In this document: positions 8,319-16,289 of the stretch, one piece after another
Layout: the number at the start of each line of letters is the position of its first letter
Numbering within the stretch: the stretch's first letter is position 1
Source: Brevibacterium permense
GTDB taxonomy: Bacteria; Actinomycetota; Actinomycetes; Actinomycetales; Brevibacteriaceae
DNA: 64,000 nucleotides
Direction: 5' to 3'
Assembly: GCF_025506275.1 (NCBI RefSeq)
Contig: NZ_QYCP01000078.1
Span: forward strand, 22,285-86,284
Translations under genes and position numbers: made by a program
The notes under the pieces: generated by a model
What the model saw: the letters and a program-made list of their open reading frames with translations, nothing else
Told to the model about the DNA's origin: nothing
The model's database searches: none

Positions 8319-9347
8319 ATGACCGCCCAAACTGCACCCGTAAACTCCCAGCCAACTGCCCCCGACTCGTCGGCCGAATCCGCGCAAAGCTCTTACGATG
8401 TCGCTGTCATCGGCGGTGGCGCAGGCGGCCTCGCCGCATCGATCGCCCTGGCCAGGTCGCTGCGATCCGTCGTCGTCATCGACTCCGGCCAGCTGCGCAA
8501 TTCCTCGAGCGCACACGCGCACAACGTCCTCGGCCACGAGGGCATCAGACCTCAGGATCTCGTCGCGAAAGGCCGCGCCGAGGCCGAGCAATACGGCGTT
8601 GCCTTCATCGATGCGACTGTGCAGCAAGCACGCACAGTCGACTCGGAACACCACCCCGCCGAGGAGGCCCTGCATTATCGGTTCGAACTGACCACCTCGG
8701 CGGGGGTCGATGTCAGAGCCCGCCGCATCATCATCGCCACAGGGCTGAGCGACGAACTTCCGGACATCCCGGGCCTCGCGGAAGGCTGGGGCGACACGGT
8801 CCTGCACTGCCCCTACTGCCACGGCTTCGAGGTGCGCGGACAGCGCATCGGGGTCATCGGCACAACGGCCATGTCATACCACCAGGCGATGCTGTTCTCC
8901 CAGCTCAGCGACCACGTCAGCTTCATCCGGCACAACGCTCCCGCCCCTGATTCCGAACAGACGGCAATGCTCGATACGCTCGGCATCGAGTTCATCAATT
9001 CCACCGTCACCGATGTGGCCGGCACCGAGTCCGACACCGTCGTTTCCCTGGCGGCCGACGAATCCGCGGACGGAGCGGAATCTCGTACCTTCGATGCGCT
9101 CACCGTCGGTGCGTATGGTCGAGCGAATGCCGACCTGTTCGCCCAGCTCGGGGGCGAGGTCGTCGCTCACCCGAGCGGGATGGGCACCTATATTCCGACG
9201 CAGATGGCCGGACAGACCGGTGTGCCCGGCGTCTGGGCGGTCGGAAACAGCGCAGATGTCTCAGCGATGGTCGTGGCCAGCACCGCCAGCGGGGTGATGG
9301 CCGGCGCCCATGTCAACGCCGATCTCATCATGGAGCGGCTCGGCTGA
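8319..9347 (+). CDS. Thioredoxin reductase-like NAD(P)/FAD-dependent oxidoreductase
   Basis: A 342-residue two-dinucleotide-binding flavoprotein. It has an N-terminal FAD motif (VIGGGAGGLAASIALARS), a redox-active CxxC (CPYCHGFEVRG) before the NAD(P)-binding segment, and a C-terminal GVWAVGNSADVSAMV FAD-contact block. This matches the TrxB-like family that includes TrxR paralogues with partners other than thioredoxin. The ATG at 8319 has AGGAGA four bases upstream; the frame extends to 8286 without a ribosome-binding site. No thioredoxin gene is adjacent, so the electron acceptor is unknown. It is probably regulated by the divergent XRE-cupin protein. Confidence 0.87.
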   Translation: MTAQTAPVNSQPTAPDSSAESAQSSYDVAVIGGGAGGLAASIALARSLRSVVVIDSGQLRNSSSAHAHNVLGHEGIRPQDLVAKGRAEAEQYGVAFIDATVQQARTVDSEHHPAEEALHYRFELTTSAGVDVRARRIIIATGLSDELPDIPGLAEGWGDTVLHCPYCHGFEVRGQRIGVIGTTAMSYHQAMLFSQLSDHVSFIRHNAPAPDSEQTAMLDTLGIEFINSTVTDVAGTESDTVVSLAADESADGAESRTFDALTVGAYGRANADLFAQLGGEVVAHPSGMGTYIPTQMAGQTGVPGVWAVGNSADVSAMVVASTASGVMAGAHVNADLIMERLG

Positions 9348-9350
9348 GAC

Positions 9351-9408
9351 GTGCACGCTATTGCGGCACGGCCCGCTTCCGCAGGTCACGCAGACATCAC
9401 GCGTGCAC
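9351..9408. terminator. Possible terminator between convergent genes
   Basis: Arms GTGCACGC (9351-9358) and GCGTGCAC (9401-9408) enclose an inner TGCGG/CCGCA stem. The gap separates the convergent flavoprotein and UspA genes. The loop is long, so this is moderate evidence only. Confidence 0.35.
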
Positions 9409-9437
9409 AGCGTGGACCCGCCGCCGCGGTCAATCCC

Positions 9438-9833
9438 TCAGTGCGCGGCTTTCACGCACAGCACCGGGGCTTCGGCGTCGAGGATGACCTTCTGGATGGT
9501 CGACCCGAGCAGGAATTTTCCGACCGGGGTGCGCTTCCGGGTTCCGAGCACGATCAGTTCGGCTCCCACCTCGTTGGCGGTGTCGAGGATCTGTTCGGCC
9601 GGGTCGTACTCGCTGCCCAAGGTCAGCACACGAAACTCGACTTCCGCTCTGGTCAGGTAGTTGTTGACCGATTTGAGTTCCCCTTCGCCGAGGCGGTAGG
9701 AGTCGCTGCGCTGCGCCGACCGTGACGCATTGACGACGACGAGCTCCTTGCCGTCCTTCTTCGCCTGCGCGATGCCGGCATCGAGAGCAGCGTGTCCGGC
9801 GGGATTGTTGACGTAACCGACGAGTACTGTCAT
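9438..9833 (-). CDS. Universal stress protein (UspA fold)
   Basis: A 131-residue single-domain Usp protein in the cytoplasm. It begins MTVLVGYVNNPAGHAAL, has the central AELIVLGTRKRTPVGKFLLGS block that corresponds to the ATP-binding G-2x-G-9x-G(S/T) signature, and ends with APVLCVKAAH. It follows the amino-acid permease on the same strand after 133 nt. UspA proteins often accompany transporters, so co-transcription is plausible. What it regulates is unknown. Confidence 0.88.
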   Translation of the reverse strand: MTVLVGYVNNPAGHAALDAGIAQAKKDGKELVVVNASRSAQRSDSYRLGEGELKSVNNYLTRAEVEFRVLTLGSEYDPAEQILDTANEVGAELIVLGTRKRTPVGKFLLGSTIQKVILDAEAPVLCVKAAH

Positions 9834-9966
9834 TTTTCACCTTCGTTGGATTGAGCTGTACAGATCCGAGCGCGCAGGTCGGGAACCCACCGTCCCAGCA
9901 TATCGAGCGATACAGACATGGGTCGGCGGGCGGCCCAGGCCGCGCCGCCTCGGCGAGGGGATGAGC

Positions 9967-11400
9967 TCACGACAGCTCTTCGGGATTGCGGAATCGGGTG
10001 CTCGTGCCCTTCGTCGAACGGTTCCAGAACCAGGTCACGGCCCACAGAACGACGCCGATGCCGACGAGCGCCGCTGCGATCTGATACTGGATGAGCTCAT
10101 CGAGGCGGGCCCACGGGCCGACGAGGAACACGCAGGTGATGACGCCGATCCACGGCAGAATCGTCGGTGCCTTGAAGTGTTCGGCATTGCCGGACTTGTC
10201 CTTGCGCAGGATGAGCACGGCGACGTTGACGACGGCGAACACTGCCAACAGCAGCAGCGAGGTGGTGCCGCCCAGGGATGCGGTCACCGTCTCGGGCAGG
10301 ATCGTGGTCACGAAGAAGATGAGCGCGAAGGCGATCAGCGTCGTGAAGATGATCGACACCCACGGCGAGCGGCGGCCGGCCAAGACCTTGGCGAACACCG
10401 GCGGGAGCACGTTCTGCTTGGCCATACCGTAGAGCAGACGACTGGCCATGAGCATGTTGATCAGGGCCGAGTTCGCAACGGCGAACATCGTCATGAACGG
10501 AAAGATCGTATCGATCGGCAGGCCCGGAGCACCCTCGCGGACCACCTCGAGCAGCGGCGTCTCGCTCTCGGTGAGCACGCCGATGGGCACTGCTGCGACG
10601 GTGACCAGCGAGACGAGGACGTAGATGATGCCAGTGATCGTCAGACCAGAGAGCATGATCTTCGGGAAGATCCGCGGATCCTTCGTCTCCTCGACCATAT
10701 TGACCGAATCTTCGAAACCGACCATGGAGAAGAAAGCGAGCGCAGTGGCACCGGTGACCGCGAGGAAGACGCTCTTGTCGCCCTCCGTCTCGAAGATCAT
10801 CACGCGCGAGAAGTCGGCATCGCCCGAACCGAGAGCGAAGAAGCCGACGACGATGACCAGCAGCAGACCGCTCAGTTCGATGAGCGTGAGGACGACGTTG
10901 AACCAGACGCTCTCGCCGACTCCGCGGAGGTTGATGAGCGCGATGAGGGTGAGGAACGCCAGCGCGATCCACATCACCCCTGTGCCGGCGACGTCCCAGC
11001 CGAAGCCGGCCACGAGGTTCGCCGCGAAGACATTCGACGCCGTCGATGCCGAGGTGATTCCGGAGCTGAGGACGGCGAAGGCGACGAGGAACGTCACGAA
11101 GTGGATTCCGAAGGCCTTGTGCGTATACAGCGCTGCACCCGCGGCCTGCGGATACTTCGTCACGAGTTCCATATAGGAGAATGCGGTGACCAGCGCGATG
11201 AGGAAGGCGAGGATCACCGGTGCCCAACCGGCACCGCCGACCTGCCCGGCCACCTTGCCCGTCAGAGCATAGACGCCGGTTCCGAGGATGTCACCGACGA
11301 TGAACAGAAGCAGCAGCTTCGGCCCCATGACCCGCTTGAGGGTCTCGGCCTGGTGTCCGTCACCGGGGTCGATTGTCGTCGTGGGTTCTTTGTCGCTCAC
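9967..11400 (-). CDS. APC-family amino acid permease
   Basis: A 477-residue integral membrane transporter with about 12 hydrophobic segments. The N-terminal LLLLFIVGDILGTGVYAL helix carries the unwound GxG motif typical of amino acid-polyamine-organocation carriers, and FFSMVGFEDSVNMVEE is the conserved helix 6 region. The start is GTG at 11400, five bases after GGAGG; the longer frame to 11445 lacks such a site. It is the penultimate gene of the minus-strand peptide-salvage run and could take up or export the amino acids released there. The substrate is not predictable from sequence. Confidence 0.88.
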   Translation of the reverse strand: MSDKEPTTTIDPGDGHQAETLKRVMGPKLLLLFIVGDILGTGVYALTGKVAGQVGGAGWAPVILAFLIALVTAFSYMELVTKYPQAAGAALYTHKAFGIHFVTFLVAFAVLSSGITSASTASNVFAANLVAGFGWDVAGTGVMWIALAFLTLIALINLRGVGESVWFNVVLTLIELSGLLLVIVVGFFALGSGDADFSRVMIFETEGDKSVFLAVTGATALAFFSMVGFEDSVNMVEETKDPRIFPKIMLSGLTITGIIYVLVSLVTVAAVPIGVLTESETPLLEVVREGAPGLPIDTIFPFMTMFAVANSALINMLMASRLLYGMAKQNVLPPVFAKVLAGRRSPWVSIIFTTLIAFALIFFVTTILPETVTASLGGTTSLLLLAVFAVVNVAVLILRKDKSGNAEHFKAPTILPWIGVITCVFLVGPWARLDELIQYQIAAALVGIGVVLWAVTWFWNRSTKGTSTRFRNPEELS

Positions 11401-11505
11401 GATTCCTCCGTGTCCAATGCGGCGGCTGTGCCGCATACCTGGCAACCCTGACTGTGGTCAGAGCCTCGCCTAGTATGCCTCAGACACGAGCCTGACACAC
11501 AAGCT

Positions 11506-12207
11506 TCAGTTCCGAACCACCGTGAGAAACGCCGAGAACAGGGCCTTCGAATCACGTTCGCTCTCCGGCCCGAGCTCCATCGCTTCTTCCAACAGGGTAT
11601 CTTTATCGAACCCCAAAGTCTGCAGTTTCTCCGCATCCCAGCGCTCGATGTTCGCCCGCGTCGACTCCGGATGGAACTGCGTCCCCCATGCCCGGCCGAC
11701 TCGGAACGCCTGGAATTCGCAGGCCTCGCTCGTGGCCAGCAGGGTCGCCTCCTCGGGGAGGGCGACGATGCGGTCGACGTGGCTTTCGACGAACGTCGTC
11801 CGCGGTCGGATCGCGGAGAACACCGGGTCCGCGGCCGCCTCTACGGTGGTGTCGATCCGCGTATATCCCTTCTCCGGTGCCCCGGTCCGAGCCCGCACAT
11901 CGCCCCCGATGACGTGGGCGATGAGCTGCCCGCCGAGGCAGATCCCGAACTGCGGCAGGTCCGTGGCCAGGGCACGGCGGACGAGTTCGGCCTCATCGGC
12001 CAACCACGGGGCACGATCGGTCTCATCGGGCATGTACCCGCCGCCGAGCATGATGAGTCCGTCATAGGCATCGAGATCCTGCGGCGCCGGCAGGGGTGAG
12101 ACCCCGCCGATGCGCAGGTCGAATTCGACGTTCTCGCTGATCATCCACCGTGTCAGCAGCCCCGGCTGGGATTCGATGTCATTGACGATGACGAGCAGCC
12201 GAGTCAT
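11506..12207 (-). CDS. Class I glutamine amidotransferase-like protein
   Basis: A 233-residue stand-alone GATase1 domain. The nucleophile Cys90 is in FGICLGGQL and the His179/Glu181 pair is in TQFHPES, so the triad is complete. It starts at an ATG overlapping the dipeptidase stop (ATGA), indicating translational coupling. Free-standing members include GuaA-like and gamma-glutamyl-amine hydrolases (PuuD type). In this context, next to an M19 dipeptidase, hydrolysis of a gamma-glutamyl amide or peptide is a reasonable inference but is not proven. Confidence 0.85.
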   Translation of the reverse strand: MTRLLVIVNDIESQPGLLTRWMISENVEFDLRIGGVSPLPAPQDLDAYDGLIMLGGGYMPDETDRAPWLADEAELVRRALATDLPQFGICLGGQLIAHVIGGDVRARTGAPEKGYTRIDTTVEAAADPVFSAIRPRTTFVESHVDRIVALPEEATLLATSEACEFQAFRVGRAWGTQFHPESTRANIERWDAEKLQTLGFDKDTLLEEAMELGPESERDSKALFSAFLTVVRN

Positions 12208-13397
12208 GATTCCGCCCCCGCCGAGGAGGACGAACCATTGCCTGCAGGCCCGGCGTTGCCGGTGCCGCCGTCCCCCGTCGCCGAGGCGGCCGTGCCGTTG
12301 GCCGCGGACGGTGCGTCGACCGCCGAGCCGAGGAACGCGGTGTACGCGTTCTCGTGCGCGTCGAGGACGCGCATCGCATTGTCGAAGCCGATCTTGCGCA
12401 AGTCGGTCTGCGACCATCCGCGCGAGGCGAGCTCGGCGAACAGGTTCGGGTACTGGCCGGCGTCGCCGAGTCCGGTCGGCAGCTCATCGACTCCGCAGAT
12501 GTCGCCGCCCAGTCCGATGTGGTCGATGCCGATCCGTTCGCGTACGTAATCGCAGTGGTCGGCGACCTGGTCCACGGTCACCTCGGGGGCGGTTCCCTGT
12601 TCTCCGGCGTCGACCCATTCGCGGCGGGCGTTCGAGACGAATGACGGTACGAACGTCATCATCGCCACTCCCCCGTTGTCGGGCACGCGGTCCAGGACGT
12701 CGTCCGGGATGTTGCGTGGGTGCGGGTTGAGACCGTACGCGCAGGAGTGGGTGAAGAGCACCGGCAAGGTGCTCTGGTCAAGCGACTGGTGCATGACGGT
12801 GGGCGCAACGTGGGAGAGATCGAGGATCATGCCGATCCTATTCATCTCCGCAACGACCTCACGGCCGAAGGCGCTCAAGCCGCCGTGGACCGGTTCGTCG
12901 GTGGCCGAGTCGGCCCAGGAATGAGTGGTCGACCAGGTCAGAGTCATGTAGCGGGCGCCGGCGCGGGCGTATGACCGCAGCACGGCCAGGGACTCGTCGA
13001 TCTGCTGACCGCCTTCGACGCCCATGAGGGAGGCGACCTTTCCGGCGGCGCGAGCGGCACGGAGGTCGGCGGCGGTGCGGGCGAAGGCGAGTCGTTCGGG
13101 GTAGGCAGTGACGACACGCTGGACCGCGTCGATCTGCTCCCATGTGGCCTTGATCGCATCGGCGCCGGTGATCGAGGAATGGACGTAGACGGACCAGTAC
13201 TGCGCGGCCACGTGTCCGGCAGCCAGCTGATCCATCGTGGTGAACGGCGAGACGGCTGGATCGTTGAGCCCCTCTACGCTGTAGTCGCGTTCCTCGCGCA
13301 GGTACCAGGCGAGGTCGTTGTGTCCGTCGAAGACGTCGACGGCGGGTGCGGATTCGGTGTCGGGTCCGGCTGCGGAGGCTGTGTTGGGTGCGATCAT
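12204..13397 (-). CDS. Membrane dipeptidase family (M19) metallopeptidase
   Basis: A 397-residue renal-dipeptidase homologue with a binuclear zinc TIM barrel. Metal ligands are visible as DGHNDLAW (His, Asp), GVEGGQ (bridging Glu), LSHVAP and FTHSCA (His). M19 enzymes cleave dipeptides and tolerate a D-residue at the C-terminal side, which suits wall-derived peptides. No signal peptide is present, so it is expected in the cytoplasm despite the family name. The ATG at 13397 has AAGGA upstream. The last about 35 residues are a Ser/Ala/Gly-rich tail beyond the domain. The stop overlaps the amidotransferase start by 4 nt. Confidence 0.9.
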   Translation of the reverse strand: MIAPNTASAAGPDTESAPAVDVFDGHNDLAWYLREERDYSVEGLNDPAVSPFTTMDQLAAGHVAAQYWSVYVHSSITGADAIKATWEQIDAVQRVVTAYPERLAFARTAADLRAARAAGKVASLMGVEGGQQIDESLAVLRSYARAGARYMTLTWSTTHSWADSATDEPVHGGLSAFGREVVAEMNRIGMILDLSHVAPTVMHQSLDQSTLPVLFTHSCAYGLNPHPRNIPDDVLDRVPDNGGVAMMTFVPSFVSNARREWVDAGEQGTAPEVTVDQVADHCDYVRERIGIDHIGLGGDICGVDELPTGLGDAGQYPNLFAELASRGWSQTDLRKIGFDNAMRVLDAHENAYTAFLGSAVDAPSAANGTAASATGDGGTGNAGPAGNGSSSSAGAES

Positions 13398-13615
13398 GGT
13401 TGGGTCCTTCCGGTCGGGCGGATTGGGTCGGTGCAGGGGTGGACGGATGCAGGCCGCCGAGGCGTGCGGATGCGAGCTGCCGCGGCGGGCACGTGCGAAC
13501 TGCCGGGGCCGTCGGGACGGACAGACCCGATCAGGCATACACGGTGCGTGCATGGAGCGGCACGCCCACGATGGGGGGGGTCGGCCGCCTCAGCGAGGTG
13601 GGTTCGGTTCGTTCA

Positions 13616-14773
13616 TCATGCCAGCCCGGACAGGATCTGGGCCGACCACAGGCCGAGGAACGTGCCGAGGAACGTGCCCATCAGCGCGAACAGCACACCG
13701 ACGGGGACGAGCTGTCGGTTGAAGGCTCCCGCGACGACCGGCGCCGAGGCGATTCCGCCGATGTTCGCGGTGCTGGCCACGGCGATGCTGAAGAGCTCGG
13801 TGCGCGTGAGCTTGGCGTAGATGAGCATGATGGCGATGTGGACGACGAGGACGATGATGCCCGCCACCAGGTAGAGCGGCGCTTCGGCCAGGGAAGTGAA
13901 GTCCGAGCCCGAGGCGATGATGCCGATGATGAGGTAGAGCAGGATCGTCGCGAGCTCATTGGATCCTGCGGTCTTGCCGAACCGAGTCGATCCGATGGCG
14001 AGCCCGAGGACGCTGACGATGAGGATCGTCCACGCGGTGCCGTCGATGACTGCTCCGACCTCGGGCAGCAGTTCGCCGAGGCGGATCGCCAGGGCCGAGG
14101 CCAACAGTGCGAATCCGATGAGTCCGAAGATCGATGACAGCGTCATCGGCTTCTCCTCCTCGGCAGAGACCCTGTCGGTGAAGTCGAGCTTCGACATATC
14201 GGCCTTCGTCCACTTGTCGAACTTGTCGGAGACTGTGACAGAGGAGAAGATGAGCAGCAGCCAGAAGGAGTAGAGCACTGTGTCGACGATGAGGACGTAG
14301 CCGAACACGTTCTCCGGCGCCTGGAGGACCTCCTGCACCGCGACCATGTTCGCCGAACCACCCGTCCAGGACGCGTTGAGAGCGCCGAGAGCCTTCCACG
14401 CTTCCGGGTCGAGGCTGGAATGCAGGATGAGGTAGCTGATGACGAAGCCGATGATGATGCTCGCCGCGGTCACCGCGAAGGTGAGCAGCAGTTTGGGGCC
14501 GAGCTTGATGATCTGCCGGATATCGCACTTGAACAGCATGAGCAGGATCATCGCGGGCAGCATCACCTCGCGCAGGGTGTCACCGACCGCGGTGATGTCT
14601 CCGCCGTCGTGGTCGAAGACGCCGAAGGTGTTGAGCAGCGCCGCCACGATGTAGAGGATGACGAAGCCGGGCACATATTTGAAGAGTTTGAAGCGCCCGC
14701 TCCGGTCCGCGACGACGAGCGCTGCGGAGATCGCCAGAAGCAGGCTGATGAATAGAAAACCGTCCGTGATCAC
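13616..14773 (-). CDS. DUF819 family membrane protein
   Basis: A 385-residue polytopic membrane protein with about 10-11 hydrophobic helices, matching DUF819 (YjcL-like) proteins: early FKYVPGFVILYIVAALLNTF, the central ALNASWTGGSANMVAVQE block and a C-terminal ANIGGIASAPVVAGAFNR block. The start is GTG at 14773 with AGGAAG eight bases upstream; longer frames lack a better site. DUF819 proteins are uncharacterised but resemble secondary transporters. Position between DUF3870 and the dipeptidase suggests a carrier for a peptide or amino acid of the same pathway. 13398-13615 holds no gene. Confidence 0.85.
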   Translation of the reverse strand: MITDGFLFISLLLAISAALVVADRSGRFKLFKYVPGFVILYIVAALLNTFGVFDHDGGDITAVGDTLREVMLPAMILLMLFKCDIRQIIKLGPKLLLTFAVTAASIIIGFVISYLILHSSLDPEAWKALGALNASWTGGSANMVAVQEVLQAPENVFGYVLIVDTVLYSFWLLLIFSSVTVSDKFDKWTKADMSKLDFTDRVSAEEEKPMTLSSIFGLIGFALLASALAIRLGELLPEVGAVIDGTAWTILIVSVLGLAIGSTRFGKTAGSNELATILLYLIIGIIASGSDFTSLAEAPLYLVAGIIVLVVHIAIMLIYAKLTRTELFSIAVASTANIGGIASAPVVAGAFNRQLVPVGVLFALMGTFLGTFLGLWSAQILSGLA

Positions 14774-14903
14774 TAACGACACTTCCTCATTGAATCCGTC
14801 CATCCCGGTGCGGGGCATGCCCTCCGGGATGGAGCAATGTGCAGTTGTCGATCGGATCCGGTCCGGTGAGGGCCCGGGCAATCGGGGTGGTCGAAGGCGC
14901 TGC

Positions 14904-15212
14904 CTAAGCGGTGACCTCGCGGTACTTCTTCGCGGCGTTGTTCACTGCTGTGATCAGCGCCTTCTGCGAGGATCCGTGGTAGCGGCGCTGGATGCGCTCT
15001 ATCAGTCGACCAGGGTCCGTGATGTCGGCATCGACGAACAGGCTCCGAATGAAGTTCCGAGTCAGAGCCAACGTCGCCGTGCAGTCCACATCGAGGATTC
15101 GGTGGGTGTCCGGCTGGATCTCGAACGCCACGTAGAACAGACCGAACTGGTTGGTGATCGGGTTGTTCGACGGAGCCTTCGCTTCGCCTGTGAGGTAGAT
15201 CGTATCGGACAT
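14904..15212 (-). CDS. DUF3870 domain protein
   Basis: A 102-residue soluble protein that fits DUF3870 along its length: YLTGEAKAPSNNPITNQFGLF, then DVDCTATLALTRNFIRSLFVD and a C-terminal YHGSSQKALITAVNNAAKKY helix. The family has no known activity. Its place in a peptide transport and hydrolysis gene run suggests a linked role, perhaps as a small binding or stabilising partner. That is inference from neighbours. Confidence 0.8.
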   Translation of the reverse strand: MSDTIYLTGEAKAPSNNPITNQFGLFYVAFEIQPDTHRILDVDCTATLALTRNFIRSLFVDADITDPGRLIERIQRRYHGSSQKALITAVNNAAKKYREVTA

Positions 15213-15377
15213 CGCCCACCAGACTACCCCACGGCTCTCCGCGCCGAGACCGGTACGAAAGCAGCCAGGGCGCTCCCAGAGCGGCCGCGAGTCGCCCGAC
15301 AGGCGACGACTGCCGCCGGGGACATTCGTCCGGCGAAAGGCGAGTTCCCATCGGCGGCAGACGAACTCAGTGGACGC

Positions 15378-16178
15378 TCAGAGGAACCGGTGGATCGCGT
15401 CGCCGGCCTGCCGCATGATCGGCATGACGTCGACGACGCGGTCGGTGCCCGGTTCCCAGTTCGCGAACACCGCATAGGCGACGCGACGCGTAGGCGTCAT
15501 CACGATCCCGGCATCGGCCCGGATCGTCCCGTTCGTGCCGGTCTTGTTCCACACCCACACATCACGCTGGTAGTTGTAGTGGGCGAGCGGGTCCAGATCG
15601 AACGCCGAGGCGACCATCGAGGTGTCCGCGCCGGCTCCCAACCAGCGCCGGAAGACTTCGTTCGTCGACTCGTCCCAGAACTCGTCCTTGGCATGCCTGG
15701 CCATGAAATCACTGAGCTCCGCGGCCGTGCCCGTCGACAGAGTCCGCGGTGCCTTGGCCGGGCGCGGCCAGCGCAGAAAGTCGTGCAGACCCGAGTTCCG
15801 GTACCCGAGCTTCTCCACCTGATCCGCAACTTTCTCCAGCCCGACTCGGCGGATGAGCACGTTCGTGGCGAAGTTGTCGCTGAACGCCCCGATGAGCAGG
15901 GCCACGTCGAAGATGCTCAGGTCGTCTTGCTCCATGAGGTACCAGATCCCCGACTCGTCGACCCTCTCCGAAGGCCGCCGATGCAGGCGTTCTTCCAGGT
16001 CAAGCGTGCCGTCCTTATACATCTGCAAGGCAGTGTGGAGCAGGAAGACCTTGCCCATGCTGGCCGTGTCGAGTTCGTCGTTCTGGTTGTGGGAGAACAC
16101 CCGTTCCCCGCTGTCGACGTCGAAGGCCAGAGCGCTGAAGCGCACTCCGGGCAGTCCATCGAATCTCAGTTCGCTCAT
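15378..16178 (-). CDS. Serine hydrolase with class A beta-lactamase fold, no signal peptide
   Basis: A 266-residue protein with all three active-site motifs of the penicillin-binding fold: S40-M-G-K43 (nucleophile and general base), S100-D-N and K212-T-G. True class A beta-lactamases are exported, but this one starts MSELRFDGLPGVRF without a signal sequence or lipobox, so it probably works in the cytoplasm. Between an L,D-carboxypeptidase and DUF3870, a role on imported D-amino-acid peptides is more plausible than antibiotic resistance. The function remains inferred. Confidence 0.82.
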   Translation of the reverse strand: MSELRFDGLPGVRFSALAFDVDSGERVFSHNQNDELDTASMGKVFLLHTALQMYKDGTLDLEERLHRRPSERVDESGIWYLMEQDDLSIFDVALLIGAFSDNFATNVLIRRVGLEKVADQVEKLGYRNSGLHDFLRWPRPAKAPRTLSTGTAAELSDFMARHAKDEFWDESTNEVFRRWLGAGADTSMVASAFDLDPLAHYNYQRDVWVWNKTGTNGTIRADAGIVMTPTRRVAYAVFANWEPGTDRVVDVMPIMRQAGDAIHRFL

Positions 16179-16289
16179 CAGCGTGCTCCTGTCAGTCTCG
16201 TTTCGTTCATGTCTGATTCCTCACGAAGCAGTGAGAACCCCGTTGGGTCTGCCCCGTCGAGTCGGGCCACCGACACCTGGTCTGCCCCG

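Noticed and set aside
9961..11451. 496-residue plus-strand open frame opposite the permease
   Set aside because: Asp/Glu/Arg/His-rich antisense of membrane helices; the permease on the other strand has a good start and family motifs.
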